A stretch of 64,000 bases of DNA from JAFAGX01 sp035622175 (GCA_035622175.1 DASPVV010000067.1:25739-89738); one strand, 5' to 3'; positions 17,156-26,484 are shown, counted from the first letter of the stretch. Notes: generated from the sequence alone by a model not told the origin. A program made the numbers and translations.

Positions 17156-18457
17156 ATGATCAGTCCCACTTCTCAGGTCGATCAGTCCGCGCTCGATCAG
17201 CCACCCCCCGTGAAGATCGCCCTGCTGGGCTTTGGAACCGTCGGAACCGCTGTGGCACGTCTGCTCGATGCCCGCCGTGGCCAGCACTCGCTTGCGCTCA
17301 CCCATATCTGCGTGCGCGCGCCGGAGCGCAAGAAGGTCGACTGGGTATCGGATCGAGTGTGCTGGACGGATGACATCGCAGAGGTTCTCAGGTCTGACGT
17401 GGCGGTGGTCGTCGAACTCATTGGCGGTCTGCGTCCCGCCTATGACTGGGTGCGGCAGGCTCTCGAAGCGCGAAAATCCGTGGTCACTGCCAATAAGCAG
17501 CTCATGGCGCGGCACGGCTCGGAGTTGATCGAACTGGCGCGTCGGAACCGACAGCAGCTCGCCTTTGGCGCCTCGGTAGGCGGCGGCATCCCCATCCTAT
17601 CCGGACTGGCGCAAGGCCTTGCCGGGGATCGGTTGTTCAAGATCTATGGAATTCTGAACGGGACCTGCAATTACATTGTGACGCGGATCGAAGCGGGTGC
17701 CGGATTCGCCGACGCTCTGCGGGAGGCGCAGCAAGCCGGCTTTGCCGAGGCCGATCCCACCGAGGACATCGATGGTCTCGATGCGCGCGCCAAGCTGGTG
17801 ATTTTGGTGCGCGTCGCTCTCAAGGCCGAGGTGTGGCCGGAGAATGTCTTATGCCGCTCGATTCGCGATCTTTCTTCCGTCGACTTTGGGTACGCCCATG
17901 AGCTCGACTGTACCATTCGCCAAGTGTCGCGGGCCGAGCTCCGCGAGGGAAAGCTGCTGGTAGCGGTTGAGCCGACGCTGGTTTCTCGTCGTTCCCCGCT
18001 GGCGACCGTCGAGGGAGGAGAGAACTTGATCATCAGTCACGGCGAGTTTGGCGGAGAGACCGTGTTCTCGGGACTGGGTGCGGGCGGCAACCCGACGGCC
18101 GTGGCGGTGGTTTCCGACATTCTCGACATCCTGCGGCATCCCTCCCCTGGACTTGCGCCATCGGAGGGGCCCGCGGCTACTCCCGGGGAGATTAGCAGCG
18201 ATTTTGAAACTCCCCACTACCTACGCCTGGTGGTCAAGGACAGCCCAGGGATCCTTGCCCGACTGGCCAGCATTCTTTCTAAGCACGACATCAACATTGA
18301 CGCGGTTCTGCAAAGCGCCGGCCAAGACAAGGCGGCGTTGCCCTTTGTCATTACCCTCGAAGCCACGCAAAGCAGCCGGGTGGAGGCCGCCCTGGCGGAA
18401 ATACGCAAGTCTTCTTTTCTCCTCGAGGCACCGCTCAGAATGCCCATTCTGCCCTAG
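17156..18457 (+). CDS. hom: Homoserine dehydrogenase with C-terminal ACT domain
   Basis: Reduces aspartate semialdehyde to homoserine, the branch toward Thr, Met and Ile. The 433-residue product has the dinucleotide-binding motif LLGFGTVGTAVARLL near residue 22, then VVTANKQLMARHG, the substrate-binding FGASVGGGIPI, NGTCNYI, and EADPTEDIDGLDARAKLVIL. The C-terminal ACT domain (about 350-425, LRLVVKDSPGILARLASILSKHDINI) is the usual Thr feedback site. It follows lysC by 166 bases on the same strand, probably in one operon under the leader attenuator. The ATG at 17156 has no strong Shine-Dalgarno; a GTG at 17209 is an alternative. Confidence 0.94.
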   Translation: MISPTSQVDQSALDQPPPVKIALLGFGTVGTAVARLLDARRGQHSLALTHICVRAPERKKVDWVSDRVCWTDDIAEVLRSDVAVVVELIGGLRPAYDWVRQALEARKSVVTANKQLMARHGSELIELARRNRQQLAFGASVGGGIPILSGLAQGLAGDRLFKIYGILNGTCNYIVTRIEAGAGFADALREAQQAGFAEADPTEDIDGLDARAKLVILVRVALKAEVWPENVLCRSIRDLSSVDFGYAHELDCTIRQVSRAELREGKLLVAVEPTLVSRRSPLATVEGGENLIISHGEFGGETVFSGLGAGGNPTAVAVVSDILDILRHPSPGLAPSEGPAATPGEISSDFETPHYLRLVVKDSPGILARLASILSKHDINIDAVLQSAGQDKAALPFVITLEATQSSRVEAALAEIRKSSFLLEAPLRMPILP

Positions 18458-18682
18458 GGAAAGGGCAGGCGTGCAGCCTCCGCCACCTACCCAAAACAGC
18501 CCAAGCCAAAATCCCACCGCATGAGCCAGTATCGGCCCTCAGCGCGGGCGTCAAACCGGGCCGGTGGTGCGGGGGGCATCTTGGCCAGGTACGCATCAAC
18601 GGCAGCCTTCAGAGCGAAGGGCCCTGGCGCGGCGCTCGCGAACCCAGGTTCTCAACCGCTATCATTCTAGGGGTGAACCAGC

Positions 18683-19036
18683 ATGAGAATTGGTTCGATC
18701 GTCATCCACTGCCACGAATTTGACCGCATGGTAAGCTTTTGGCAAGACGTTCTTCACTACGTGCCGCGGCAACCCGCCAACGATGGCTGGGTGGTTCTCT
18801 GCCCGCGAGATGGAAACGGCCCGAATCTTTCCTTGCAGGCGAGGGAAGCACGACGAGCCCGGCGAAATTGGATTCATCTCGACCTCTATACCGACAGCAG
18901 AGACGACGAGGTGGCCAGGTTGCTGCAGCTAGGTGCGCGGCACTATCCGTGGAGGTATCCCGCTAGGTCTGATTTCGTGGTTCTCGAGGATCCCGATGGG
19001 AATCTCTTCTGCGTGGTCGAACGTCGCGGCAATTGA
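18683..19036 (+). CDS. VOC superfamily (glyoxalase-like) protein
   Basis: A 117-residue single-chain VOC protein with the beta-alpha-beta-beta-beta repeats. MRIGSIVIHCHEFDRMVSFWQDVL opens the first module, and ARHYPWRYPARSDFVVLEDPDGNLFCVVE closes the second, with the family ending EDPDGN.F.V. Candidate metal ligands are His9 and the final Glu. The type with WIHLDLYTD in the centre is common in actinobacterial and acidobacterial genomes without a known substrate. It stands alone after hom, from which it is separated by 225 bases of nondescript sequence. Confidence 0.8.
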   Translation: MRIGSIVIHCHEFDRMVSFWQDVLHYVPRQPANDGWVVLCPRDGNGPNLSLQAREARRARRNWIHLDLYTDSRDDEVARLLQLGARHYPWRYPARSDFVVLEDPDGNLFCVVERRGN

Positions 19037-19157
19037 CCCGGGGGCGAGTGATACTGTCGGCAGCGCTCCTGGCGGCCGCGCGGTCGAGACTGTTCGCCTA
19101 CACGCTACTGCGGCGGTGCCGTCGGTCATGGGCGCCAGCCGACTCGCCTAGCAGCGG

Positions 19158-19601
19158 TTACCGTCCGGACGCTTTCTCACCCCGCAGCACCGTACAAGTA
19201 GAGGCTGCCTTTGCAATCAAGCGGTTCTGCTCGTCGGTGATGTTGCATTCCACGTAGCCGACACTCCGGCCACGCTGTAGGACCGCCCCTTCCGCTTTGA
19301 GTTCTGCCTGCCAGACCGGGCGAAAGAAGTTGATCTTCAATTCGATCGTGGTGAACGATTCCCCTGGCGCGAGGGTGCTGGCAAAGGCGATTCCCATCGC
19401 GGCGTCGGCGATGTCGCAAAGAATTCCACCGTGGAGAGTGCCCATGGGATTTGCGTGCTGCGGCCCGGCCTGCAGGACAACCGTGGCCCGTCCCTCGGCA
19501 ACCTCCTTCAACTTGAAGCCGACCAAACGCGCGACGGGCACGTCATTAGCCTTCGCTCGCTCGCGAAAGTCAAGTTTTGCGGAAACTTCTGGCGTGGTCA
19601 T
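19158..19601 (-). CDS. PaaI-family hotdog-fold thioesterase
   Basis: A 147-residue hotdog-fold protein. The family block GTLHGGILCDIADAAMGIA (HGG plus catalytic Asp) lies near residue 60, followed by TTIELKINFFRPV and the end strand STCTVLRG. Such enzymes hydrolyse acyl-CoA, often aromatic or medium-chain; the true substrate is not predictable. The frame is open 35 codons further, but the ATG at 19601 has GGAG six bases upstream, and the extra residues do not look like the family. It is divergent from the OsmC gene. Confidence 0.85.
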   Translation of the reverse strand: MTTPEVSAKLDFRERAKANDVPVARLVGFKLKEVAEGRATVVLQAGPQHANPMGTLHGGILCDIADAAMGIAFASTLAPGESFTTIELKINFFRPVWQAELKAEGAVLQRGRSVGYVECNITDEQNRLIAKAASTCTVLRGEKASGR

Positions 19602-19775
19602 GAGTTCTCCGCTCGAGTTTTTCTGGGTGTGCCACACGAGGTCCATGAAGCGAACGCCGCGCGAATGCCTGGCGGCGTCCTGGAGCTTGTCGACTATCCA
19701 AGGCAACCAGTTGCATACTCATATTGGGAGGAGGAACAATTACAATAACCACCCGCCCGACTCGTCGTCGATCCT

Positions 19776-19781
19776 TATAAT
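19776..19781 (+). promoter_or_regulatory. Candidate -10 box of the osmC-like gene
   Basis: A perfect TATAAT 57 bases before the OsmC start. No TTGACA-like hexamer stands at 16-18 bp upstream, so an alternative sigma factor or an activator may be needed. Confidence 0.3.
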
Positions 19782-19838
19782 ACTGGAGAAGCCACAACCA
19801 CCGAATTCAAGACACCAATTACTTTAAGGAGAAAACGC

Positions 19839-20282
19839 ATGCCAATACGGAAAGCAGAAGCGGAATGGAAAGGGAATCTCATCCAGGGAGCCGGCCGGCT
19901 GAAAGTGGGGAGCGGGGCCTTCGAAGGGCCGTATTCCTACAAGTCCCGGTTTGAAGAAGGCCAATCGGCAACCAACCCGGAAGAACTGATCGGAGCGGCA
20001 CATGCGGGCTGCTTCACGATGGCGCTGACGGCGCAGCTTTCGCAAAAGGGGATCACGCCAAACCGCATCCACACCAGCGCCAATGTGAGATTCGACAAAG
20101 TCGCTGAGGGATTTGCAATCACGAGCATTGAACTTCAGACGGAAGCCGAGATTCCGGGTATCGATGACAGGACCTTCCAGGCGATTGCGCTGGCTGCGAA
20201 ACAGAATTGTCCTGTCTCGAAGGCCTTGGCGGGCACCGAGATTCATCTGAGCGCAAAGCTGCTTTCGGCTGCAGCCGCGTGA
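19839..20282 (+). CDS. osmC: OsmC/Ohr-family peroxidase
   Basis: A 147-residue thiol peroxidase. The two redox cysteines sit in AHAGCFTMAL (Cys58) and KQNCPVSKAL (Cys124), with the OsmC-type context NPEELIGAAHAGC. OsmC proteins reduce organic hydroperoxides and are usually stress-induced. A strong ribosome site (AAGGAG) lies seven bases before the ATG. It resembles the OsmC rather than the Ohr subgroup because of the opening RKAEAEWKGNL and GPYSYKSRFE. Confidence 0.9.
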   Translation: MPIRKAEAEWKGNLIQGAGRLKVGSGAFEGPYSYKSRFEEGQSATNPEELIGAAHAGCFTMALTAQLSQKGITPNRIHTSANVRFDKVAEGFAITSIELQTEAEIPGIDDRTFQAIALAAKQNCPVSKALAGTEIHLSAKLLSAAAA

Positions 20283-20556
20283 CACGGCTGCGGTTCAACC
20301 GAGCCGGCTCGTCCATGGTCGGCAACTCAGAAACTGGGATCTGCTCCTAGCTGGCGAGTCGCGATATCACTCCTTCACCCCGGCCGGGAGGACTATTTCT
20401 TAATCCCATGACAAAGTTTGCTGACCGGCCGCTGCGGGTGCAGCTGTTGGTAGGGGTTCGACCCCGGCACTGCTGGGGGATTCCTTGCCGGGATGCGGAA
20501 GGTCACTGCGGAGCGAAGCGCACATTGGGCCGTCGGGGCAGGCGGCAGTCGGCGGC

Positions 20557-22221
20557 TCACGCTCCCCGACGCATCTGGGCCACCAAGTATTCGCTGGTGC
20601 GTAGCGAAAAGGTAAGAATCGACAGCACCGGGGGCTTGTCGGTGCCGTTCACAAAAACACTGGCGTCACATAGGTACAGATTGGCAACGTCGTGGGTTTG
20701 GCCGAAACGGTTGGTGACAAATTGCTTCGCATCATGGCCCATGCGGCAGGTGCCGATCTCATGTTGGCTGTAGCCGGGAGTCTGCGGTTCCTCGTCCACC
20801 GACTCGAGCACTCCGCCGCTCGCTCGCAGCACCTCCGCACACGCATGCTTGGCATGCTGCCACATCTGGAGTTCGTTTTCCCCCCAATGAAAATGAATTC
20901 GCACCTTGGGAATGCCAAAGGAGTCCTTGGCTTTGGGATCAAGGTCCACATAGTTTTTGCGGGAAGCCAAGGTCGGAATCTGGGTCATGAAGCTGATGGG
21001 CGTCGGATAGCGGCGTTTCATTGCGCGTTTGAACGAGGACCCGAAGCCTTCGATGGCGTCATAGTAGGCGGGAAACTCCCAGCAACCGCCGTCGGGATAA
21101 ACCGCGTAACCGCGAACAAACTTCTCTTTCCGGGGGTGATCCAGGTTTTGCCATCGCGGCATCCAAGCGATGGAACTGTCGGAAACGTTGTCGGGAAAGC
21201 TGGGTTGCCCGAGCAGCTGCGGCAGGTAGCCGGAAATGCCCGCGTACAGGTGATCGCACAGGTTGCGCCCCAATTGGCCGCTGGAGTTGGCTAGGCCGTC
21301 GGGCCAGCGGCGCGACTTCGAGTTCAGCAGGATGCGGGTGGTTTCCAGGCAGGAGGCAGCAACCACCACGGCCCGTCCCCGGACCTCGTACTCTTGCCGG
21401 CTGGCGCGGTCGATGTAGGCCACGCCCGAGGCTTTTCCCTCGTCATCGACCAGAACGTTCTTAGCCACAGCGTTGGTGCGCAGATCCAGATTTCCACTGG
21501 CTTCCGCCTCGGGCAGAAGAAACCATGGGGCGGAGAAGAAGGCGCCCACTTCACACCCGCTGGTACAGTCCCCGCAGAAGTGGCAGGCGGGATGGCCGGC
21601 GTGGGCGACGGTGAGTTGGGCAATACGGTCGGGCAGGTAGGGAATTCCCAGCTTGCGCGCTCCTGCCTCAAGAATCCTGTCGAAACAGCGAAAATTCATG
21701 GGCGGAAGATAACTGCCATCGGGATTGCTGGGTCGGTTCTGCACCGTGCTGGCCACGCCAATCATCGTTTCCACCCGGGTGTAGAACGGAGCCATCTCCT
21801 GGTAGGTCACCGGCCAATCGACGTCGACTCCGTCGCGGGACGCTGCCTGAAAATCAATCTCACTGAAGCGCGGCGCACTGCGTCCCCAAAAATTGGTCTT
21901 CCCTCCCACGGCGGAGCAGCGCGGCCAAAACCACTTGGTGCCCGGGGCGGTGGTATGCACCAGCTCCTGCTCCCAGGCGCCCTCGACATATTCGGTGTTC
22001 ACGAAATCGGGCTGCGATAGGATGCGGGTCTCGGGATCACCGAAGCCGCGATATTTCATCTCCCAGGGCATGCGATGATTGCGGAAGTCTTTCTGCGGGT
22101 CGAGCCGGCGCCCGGAGTTCAGGGCGCACACCTTGAGCCCGGCCTGGCACAAGGTTTTGATCGCCATGCCCCCTCCGGCGCCGGTTCCGATCACAATCAC
22201 GTCGTAAATCTGCTGTGGCAT
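20557..22221 (-). CDS. GMC-family FAD dehydrogenase (sugar/glucoside dehydrogenase large subunit)
   Basis: Flavoprotein of 554 residues. FAD-binding motif YDVIVIGTGAGGGMAIKTL at the N-terminus; PRCSAVGGKTNFWGR; a cysteine cluster HFCGDCTSGCEVGAF near residue 213, as in sugar dehydrogenases that carry an Fe-S cluster; C-terminal active-site His in SQHEIGTCRMG and the closing DASVFVNGTDKPPVLSILTFSLRTSEYL. This is the GMC subgroup that includes FAD glucose dehydrogenase, gluconate 2-dehydrogenase and glucoside 3-dehydrogenase large subunits. It has no signal peptide and would be exported by hitch-hiking on the Tat-targeted small subunit encoded 7 bases upstream. No cytochrome c subunit follows. 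In this operon, glycoside C3 oxidation is the best guess. Confidence 0.85.
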   Translation of the reverse strand: MPQQIYDVIVIGTGAGGGMAIKTLCQAGLKVCALNSGRRLDPQKDFRNHRMPWEMKYRGFGDPETRILSQPDFVNTEYVEGAWEQELVHTTAPGTKWFWPRCSAVGGKTNFWGRSAPRFSEIDFQAASRDGVDVDWPVTYQEMAPFYTRVETMIGVASTVQNRPSNPDGSYLPPMNFRCFDRILEAGARKLGIPYLPDRIAQLTVAHAGHPACHFCGDCTSGCEVGAFFSAPWFLLPEAEASGNLDLRTNAVAKNVLVDDEGKASGVAYIDRASRQEYEVRGRAVVVAASCLETTRILLNSKSRRWPDGLANSSGQLGRNLCDHLYAGISGYLPQLLGQPSFPDNVSDSSIAWMPRWQNLDHPRKEKFVRGYAVYPDGGCWEFPAYYDAIEGFGSSFKRAMKRRYPTPISFMTQIPTLASRKNYVDLDPKAKDSFGIPKVRIHFHWGENELQMWQHAKHACAEVLRASGGVLESVDEEPQTPGYSQHEIGTCRMGHDAKQFVTNRFGQTHDVANLYLCDASVFVNGTDKPPVLSILTFSLRTSEYLVAQMRRGA

Positions 22222-22228
22222 CGCGACC

Positions 22229-22840
22229 TTAAAACTGCGGAGGGGGCAAATGACGGTGCTCAGGATCGTCCCGGTGAGGACACGCAGGCGATTCGGCGTA
22301 GAATCTTAATCCCGGGAAATCCAATTCCTTCAGGCCAACCTCGCTGGTGTAGAAACCCATGATGGTGTATTCCCGCATCAGGGCGAAGTAGTTGCGGCCG
22401 GATTCCTCGCCCGCACGAAATTTCTCCCGGTAGGCGAGCGTCTCGAGCAGGGAGACTTGCCGGTCGGAGGAGAGTCCAAGGAACGGCTTGCCCTCCAGTT
22501 TCTGGCTGTGGGCGTCCAGCCATTGGCCGCCGGCGCGGAGCTGATGCTGCAGATCGGGATCTCTGGCGGTCATCACGTCGATGAATTCGGCAACGCCCGC
22601 CTGGTCCGCACCTGGAGTCTCGTCAGTGGGAATGATGATCGCGGCCAACCGCTCAACCAGAGCATACTCCGCAGCGGTAAAAAACACGGGTTGATAGACC
22701 GCCGGCTTGCTGGGCGCGAGCTCCTCGCCGATGGCCCCGCAAGCAAAGCTCCACTTGCTGAAACCGGGGAAGGTTGCGGCTGCTGCGGCCAGCGAAAGCA
22801 TCCGCAGAATTTCGCGTCGCTCAACATTCTGACCCGCCAT
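22229..22840 (-). CDS. Gluconate 2-dehydrogenase subunit 3-like protein, Tat-exported
   Basis: A 203-residue small subunit. The N-terminus has a twin-arginine signal (ERREILRMLSLAAAAATFPG). The mature part has the family pattern FTAAEYALVERLAAIIIPTDETPGADQAGVAEFIDVM and, near the end, RNYFALMREYTIMGFYTSEVG. In FAD-dependent sugar dehydrogenases the subunit of this family is required for folding and Tat export of the GMC subunit. The GMC gene begins 7 bases downstream, so this is the partner. The 136-base gap before it, after the upstream Gfo/Idh/MocA gene, is the largest inside the operon. Confidence 0.88.
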   Translation of the reverse strand: MAGQNVERREILRMLSLAAAAATFPGFSKWSFACGAIGEELAPSKPAVYQPVFFTAAEYALVERLAAIIIPTDETPGADQAGVAEFIDVMTARDPDLQHQLRAGGQWLDAHSQKLEGKPFLGLSSDRQVSLLETLAYREKFRAGEESGRNYFALMREYTIMGFYTSEVGLKELDFPGLRFYAESPACPHRDDPEHRHLPPPQF

Positions 22841-22976
22841 GGGAGCTCTCTCAGTGTACCCGAATCCGCAGCACCAGACTCCCGGTCTCGGGAGAGACCC
22901 GGGAGCCGGGATTCCAAGTTTCGCTCGCTTCTTCGCTGCTTGCGGGATGAGTTAGGACGGAGCACCCTTCCTTCCC

Positions 22977-24221
22977 TCAGAATGGTGGCGCCACGGCCTT
23001 GGCTTCCTCCAGGGTCATCCGCTGTTTGTGGCGGTAGGCAAGATTGGCCATGTGGACTGCGATCGCCGACTGGTAACCAATTTCGACGGGAGCGTTCGGA
23101 GTCTTGCGGGTGCGCACACAATCGATCCAGTTGCCCATGTGGTCCCGGTCCTTGGACTTGCCGACCAGGGCGGCCGCCTGCGGCCGATTGACCTTTTCCG
23201 GGTAGTAGCGAGTGAACTCTCCCTCTTCGCCATTCACCATGTCCGATTCCGCCCATCCGTGTTCGATGGTCCCATCGCTTCCTAAGATGTGCTCGCCCAG
23301 AGCGTAGTGGCGGTTGCTGAAGGTGGATTGCCAGGTCCAAACCAGATCGTTGGGGAACTCGAGAGTGACGGCAATGGTATCCGGCACCTCCCGGCCGTCT
23401 TGTTCCGAAAAGATCCCGCCCGACATGGAAGCCGCGCTGGGAAGCGGCAACTCGAGGGCGCTCATGATCCAGGCTACCTGATGCACCATGTTCTCGGTGA
23501 CGTTGCCGCCGGAGAATTCCCAGAACAACCGCCAGTTGATGAGGCGAAACGGATCGAAGGGACGGTCCGGCCGGCCGTTCAGAAATGCGCTCCAGTTAAC
23601 ATTCTCGGCCGTGCAATCGGCCGGCACCGGGCGCACCCACTGGCCCTGGCCGTGGGGCGTATTGCGGCTCATCCACGACTCCACCTGCGTCACTTTTCCC
23701 GTCCGGCCCTCCCCGATCCATTGCTTGACGTCCGCCAAGGCTCCGGAACTCTCCCATTGCAATCCGATCTGCACCACGCGCCCGGATTGCCGGGCGGCCG
23801 CCAGACATGCGTCGGCTTCCCGCATCGACCAAGTCATGGTTTTTTCCGCGTACAGATCCTTGCCTGCAGCGAGCGTATCCAGGAAGTGTCGGGCGTGGGT
23901 GTGCAGCGGGCTGGCGACAATGACCGCATCCACGTCGTTCCGGTCGAGGAGCCGGCGATGATCGTCGAAGGTGAGGACGCTCGGGGCCATTTTTTTTGCC
24001 TCGTCGAAGCGACCCCGATACACATCGGCCATGGCCACGACCTGCACGTTGGGAACCGCCTGGACTTCCTCGAGCAAGTCCTGACCGCGATTGCCGACCC
24101 CGATCATTCCCACCCGAACCCGGTCGTTGGCCCCGAGCACGCGTGCCGGCGGATAGGCCAGCAGCGCCGCCGTCCCGAGCGCCGTCTGCTTCAGAAAGTC
24201 CCGCCTGGTCTGCTGATCCAT
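22977..24221 (-). CDS. Gfo/Idh/MocA-family oxidoreductase, Tat-exported (second copy in operon)
   Basis: A 414-residue NAD(P)-dependent oxidoreductase with a Tat signal (TRRDFLKQTALGTAALLA). The Rossmann motif is VGMIGVGNRGQDLL. The usual EKP motif is altered to AEKTMTW: the catalytic Lys is kept but Pro is Thr. The C-terminal domain contains GGNVTENMVHQVAWIM, the substrate-binding His region. The frame is open 76 codons further, but only the Met at 24221 gives the Tat signal. Tat-exported relatives keep NAD tightly bound. In 3-keto-glycoside loci such enzymes interconvert 3-keto and hydroxyl sugars. It follows the epimerase gene by 11 bases. Confidence 0.88.
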   Translation of the reverse strand: MDQQTRRDFLKQTALGTAALLAYPPARVLGANDRVRVGMIGVGNRGQDLLEEVQAVPNVQVVAMADVYRGRFDEAKKMAPSVLTFDDHRRLLDRNDVDAVIVASPLHTHARHFLDTLAAGKDLYAEKTMTWSMREADACLAAARQSGRVVQIGLQWESSGALADVKQWIGEGRTGKVTQVESWMSRNTPHGQGQWVRPVPADCTAENVNWSAFLNGRPDRPFDPFRLINWRLFWEFSGGNVTENMVHQVAWIMSALELPLPSAASMSGGIFSEQDGREVPDTIAVTLEFPNDLVWTWQSTFSNRHYALGEHILGSDGTIEHGWAESDMVNGEEGEFTRYYPEKVNRPQAAALVGKSKDRDHMGNWIDCVRTRKTPNAPVEIGYQSAIAVHMANLAYRHKQRMTLEEAKAVAPPF

Positions 24222-24232
24222 GGTTGTCCTGG

Positions 24233-25210
24233 CTACAACGCCCCTGCCTCCTCTAACAAGTCTTTCATCCCCGACCAGCTGCGGCGCGACGATTCTTCCG
24301 GTGTGCCGCCGTTCCAATGGGTTTCCAGGCTCACGGCGAAGTGATAGCCGTCGCGTTTCAAGGCCGCAAATTGTCCGCGCCAGTCGACGATCCCCGTCCC
24401 CATGGCCGCCCACTCGTACCCCTGGCCTTGCTTCACCGCATCCTTGCAATGGCAGTGGCCGATCCGGTCTTTGGGCAGAAGATTGTAGCCATCGGGATAC
24501 GCCCTTTCACCGTTGGCCGCCGCGTTTCCCGGGTCCCAGTTCAGCATCAGGTGAGGAGATTCGACCGCATGGAGGACCTTGGCCGCTTCCGCCCCGGTAC
24601 TGGTATTGAGCCCCCCGTCATTTTCAAGCAGCAGGATGATTCCCAATTTGCCCGCCTTTTCGGCAGCGCTGCGCAAGGTTGCATTGATGGCTTCGCGATA
24701 GGGCGCCGGATTCTCCATTCTCCAGAAATCGAAGCAGCGCACGCGATCGGTGGCAAAGGCTTGCGCCAAGCCGAGGCTCCGCTCGAGCACTTCCTCCTGC
24801 TGCGCAAAGGTGAAGTCGGCGTGAAAATCCGCCGCTTGTCTTTCCTTGGCCCGGGGATCGTCCTTCCACGCCACTTTAAACAGCGGACTAGCGATGTCGG
24901 TCACGCGCAATTCGTATTTCTTAAGAATACGCTGCGCTTCGGCAACCTCCTGGGCGTCGAGATTCACGATGTTCTTCTGCCACATCCCGCGCAGTTCGAT
25001 CCACCGCATTCCGAATTGGCGTGCGGCCACTTCGCAGGACCGGCCGAAGTCCTCGGAGATCTCATCGTTAATGACCGAGACTCGAAAAGGCGAGCGAAGC
25101 ACAGGCGACGACGCCGGCTGGTCTCCACCCGGAAACGCTCGGGCCAGAGCAGCCGTTGCCGTCGCCCCAGCCAGAAAATCACGCCGCGAAAGTCCAAGAT
25201 TTACGCTCAT
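24233..25210 (-). CDS. Sugar phosphate isomerase/epimerase-like TIM-barrel protein, Tat-exported
   Basis: A 325-residue xylose-isomerase-like TIM barrel. It has a Tat signal (SRRDFLAGATATAALARAFPG) and the motifs IELRGMW, LLLENDGGLNT (metal Glu), LNWDPGNAA (Asp), HCHCKDA (His) and VSLETHW (second metal Glu). The metal ligands are all present, so it is probably active. Related TIM-barrel proteins act as epimerases, isomerases or 3-keto-sugar processing enzymes; the secreted location favours an unphosphorylated sugar. The start at 25210 (ATG) directly precedes the Tat motif. It lies 11 bases downstream of the MFS gene. Confidence 0.85.
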   Translation of the reverse strand: MSVNLGLSRRDFLAGATATAALARAFPGGDQPASSPVLRSPFRVSVINDEISEDFGRSCEVAARQFGMRWIELRGMWQKNIVNLDAQEVAEAQRILKKYELRVTDIASPLFKVAWKDDPRAKERQAADFHADFTFAQQEEVLERSLGLAQAFATDRVRCFDFWRMENPAPYREAINATLRSAAEKAGKLGIILLLENDGGLNTSTGAEAAKVLHAVESPHLMLNWDPGNAAANGERAYPDGYNLLPKDRIGHCHCKDAVKQGQGYEWAAMGTGIVDWRGQFAALKRDGYHFAVSLETHWNGGTPEESSRRSWSGMKDLLEEAGAL

Positions 25211-25221
25211 CCCTATCCCGC

Positions 25222-26484
25222 TCAAACCGCCTGAGCCGCCTCCTTCTTCAGACTGATGGTTGCATTGCTGATCAGCGGCCTCGCCCAAAAGCCGACACTG
25301 AAGATAACGCCAAAGGTGAGGTAGAGGAAGGCAACGCCGCTGCGCAGCCCCAGATGATCGCCAATCCGTCCGATGATCAGCGGCACAATCGCGCCCCCCA
25401 TGATTGCCGTACTCAGAATGCCAGAGAAGGACCCGTGATACTCCGCCACCGAATTGAGCGCCAGGGAAACGACGATCGGCCACATGATCGACGCGAACAG
25501 ACCGATGCCGGGGAAGGCCAGGACGGACACGTTGGCCGGACCAAACAAGGCGGCGGACAAGCAGGCCAAAGCACCCACGGAGGTACCGATCAGCAACTTG
25601 CGGCTGTCGAAAATCTTCAGCAGCAACATGCCGATTAAGCAGCCCACGGTGAGCAATCCCCAGAACCAGGAAACCACCGCTGCCCCGGTGCTGTGGGGAT
25701 CGAAGCCGTGATACCTGGCCAGAAACTCCGACATCCAGTCGGCCGTTCCCTGTTCGCAGCCCACATAAGCGAACATGGCGACAAAATACATCCAGACAAT
25801 CGGCTTGCGCGCCAGGCTGCGATACATCTCGAGCGAACCGGCGCGCTCCTCGTCGGTGTGCTCGACCCGGGGAAATCGGGTGAAGGCCAGAATCACGACC
25901 ATGAGAAAGGCAAACACGGTGAAAATCCAGTACACCGACGCCCAAGGCAGACCCGCGGGCGTCAAGCCGCCCAGAACGCGCAGCAGGAGATTGGCGCGGG
26001 GCGCAGGCGTCCCCAGATTCAGCACCAAATAGGAGTAGATTCGCGGGCTGAGGAACGACGCGCTACAGAAGATGAATTGCGCGAAGGCCGAATTAAATGC
26101 GTAGTGCTCCTCTCCGCCGGCCACGCGCAACAAAGGATTGATCGCCACCTGCAGGACCGCCATCCCTGCTCCGATGACGAAATAGGAAACCATGGCCACG
26201 CGATATTGAGGAAATAAGGCGAAGCTCAGGGAGCCTAGCGTGCCGGCGACAAAAGCCACCATCATCACCGGCTTCTCTCGGAAGCGCTCCACCAGGAAGC
26301 CGGCGGGAATCGACATGACCCCGTAGGCGATGAAGAAAGCGAAGGCCAACAGACCCGCCGCCGTCAAGCTCACGTGAAAGCTGCTGATGATGTCGGGAAC
26401 GATAGGACCCAGAATGTTGGTGAGGAGCGACATCACGAAGAAGGTGAGGAAGACCAAGGCGACCATTTGGCGGTTTCTTGTCAT
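25222..26484 (-). CDS. MFS sugar permease, FucP-like
   Basis: A 420-residue major facilitator with about 12 membrane helices. The N-terminal half has ALVFLTFFVMSLLTNILGPIVPDII, and VLQVAINPLLRV matches the conserved QxxxNP signature of FucP-type sugar:proton symporters. The second half repeats the pattern (helices near residues 235-400). It probably imports the sugar released in the periplasm by the operon's enzymes. The start is uncertain: GTG at 26532 would overlap the ROK stop; ATG at 26484 gives the expected N-terminus (TRNRQMVALVFLTFF). Neither has a strong ribosome site. Confidence 0.88.
   Translation of the reverse strand: MTRNRQMVALVFLTFFVMSLLTNILGPIVPDIISSFHVSLTAAGLLAFAFFIAYGVMSIPAGFLVERFREKPVMMVAFVAGTLGSLSFALFPQYRVAMVSYFVIGAGMAVLQVAINPLLRVAGGEEHYAFNSAFAQFIFCSASFLSPRIYSYLVLNLGTPAPRANLLLRVLGGLTPAGLPWASVYWIFTVFAFLMVVILAFTRFPRVEHTDEERAGSLEMYRSLARKPIVWMYFVAMFAYVGCEQGTADWMSEFLARYHGFDPHSTGAAVVSWFWGLLTVGCLIGMLLLKIFDSRKLLIGTSVGALACLSAALFGPANVSVLAFPGIGLFASIMWPIVVSLALNSVAEYHGSFSGILSTAIMGGAIVPLIIGRIGDHLGLRSGVAFLYLTFGVIFSVGFWARPLISNATISLKKEAAQAV

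Noticed and set aside
20295..20310. GAGCCGGCTC palindrome after the OsmC gene as a terminator
   Set aside because: It has no loop and no T-run; it is too short to call.
20408..20773. 121-codon plus-strand ORF downstream of the OsmC gene
   Set aside because: It overlaps the 3' end of the GMC gene, which has clear C-terminal motifs, and its sequence is not protein-like.
23289..24344. 351-codon plus-strand ORF antisense to the Gfo/Idh/MocA gene
   Set aside because: It mirrors the coding strand and lacks signal, motifs and a ribosome site.
25211..25945. N-terminal extension of the TIM-barrel epimerase frame
   Set aside because: The frame runs through the MFS gene region; the Tat signal at 25210 marks the real start.
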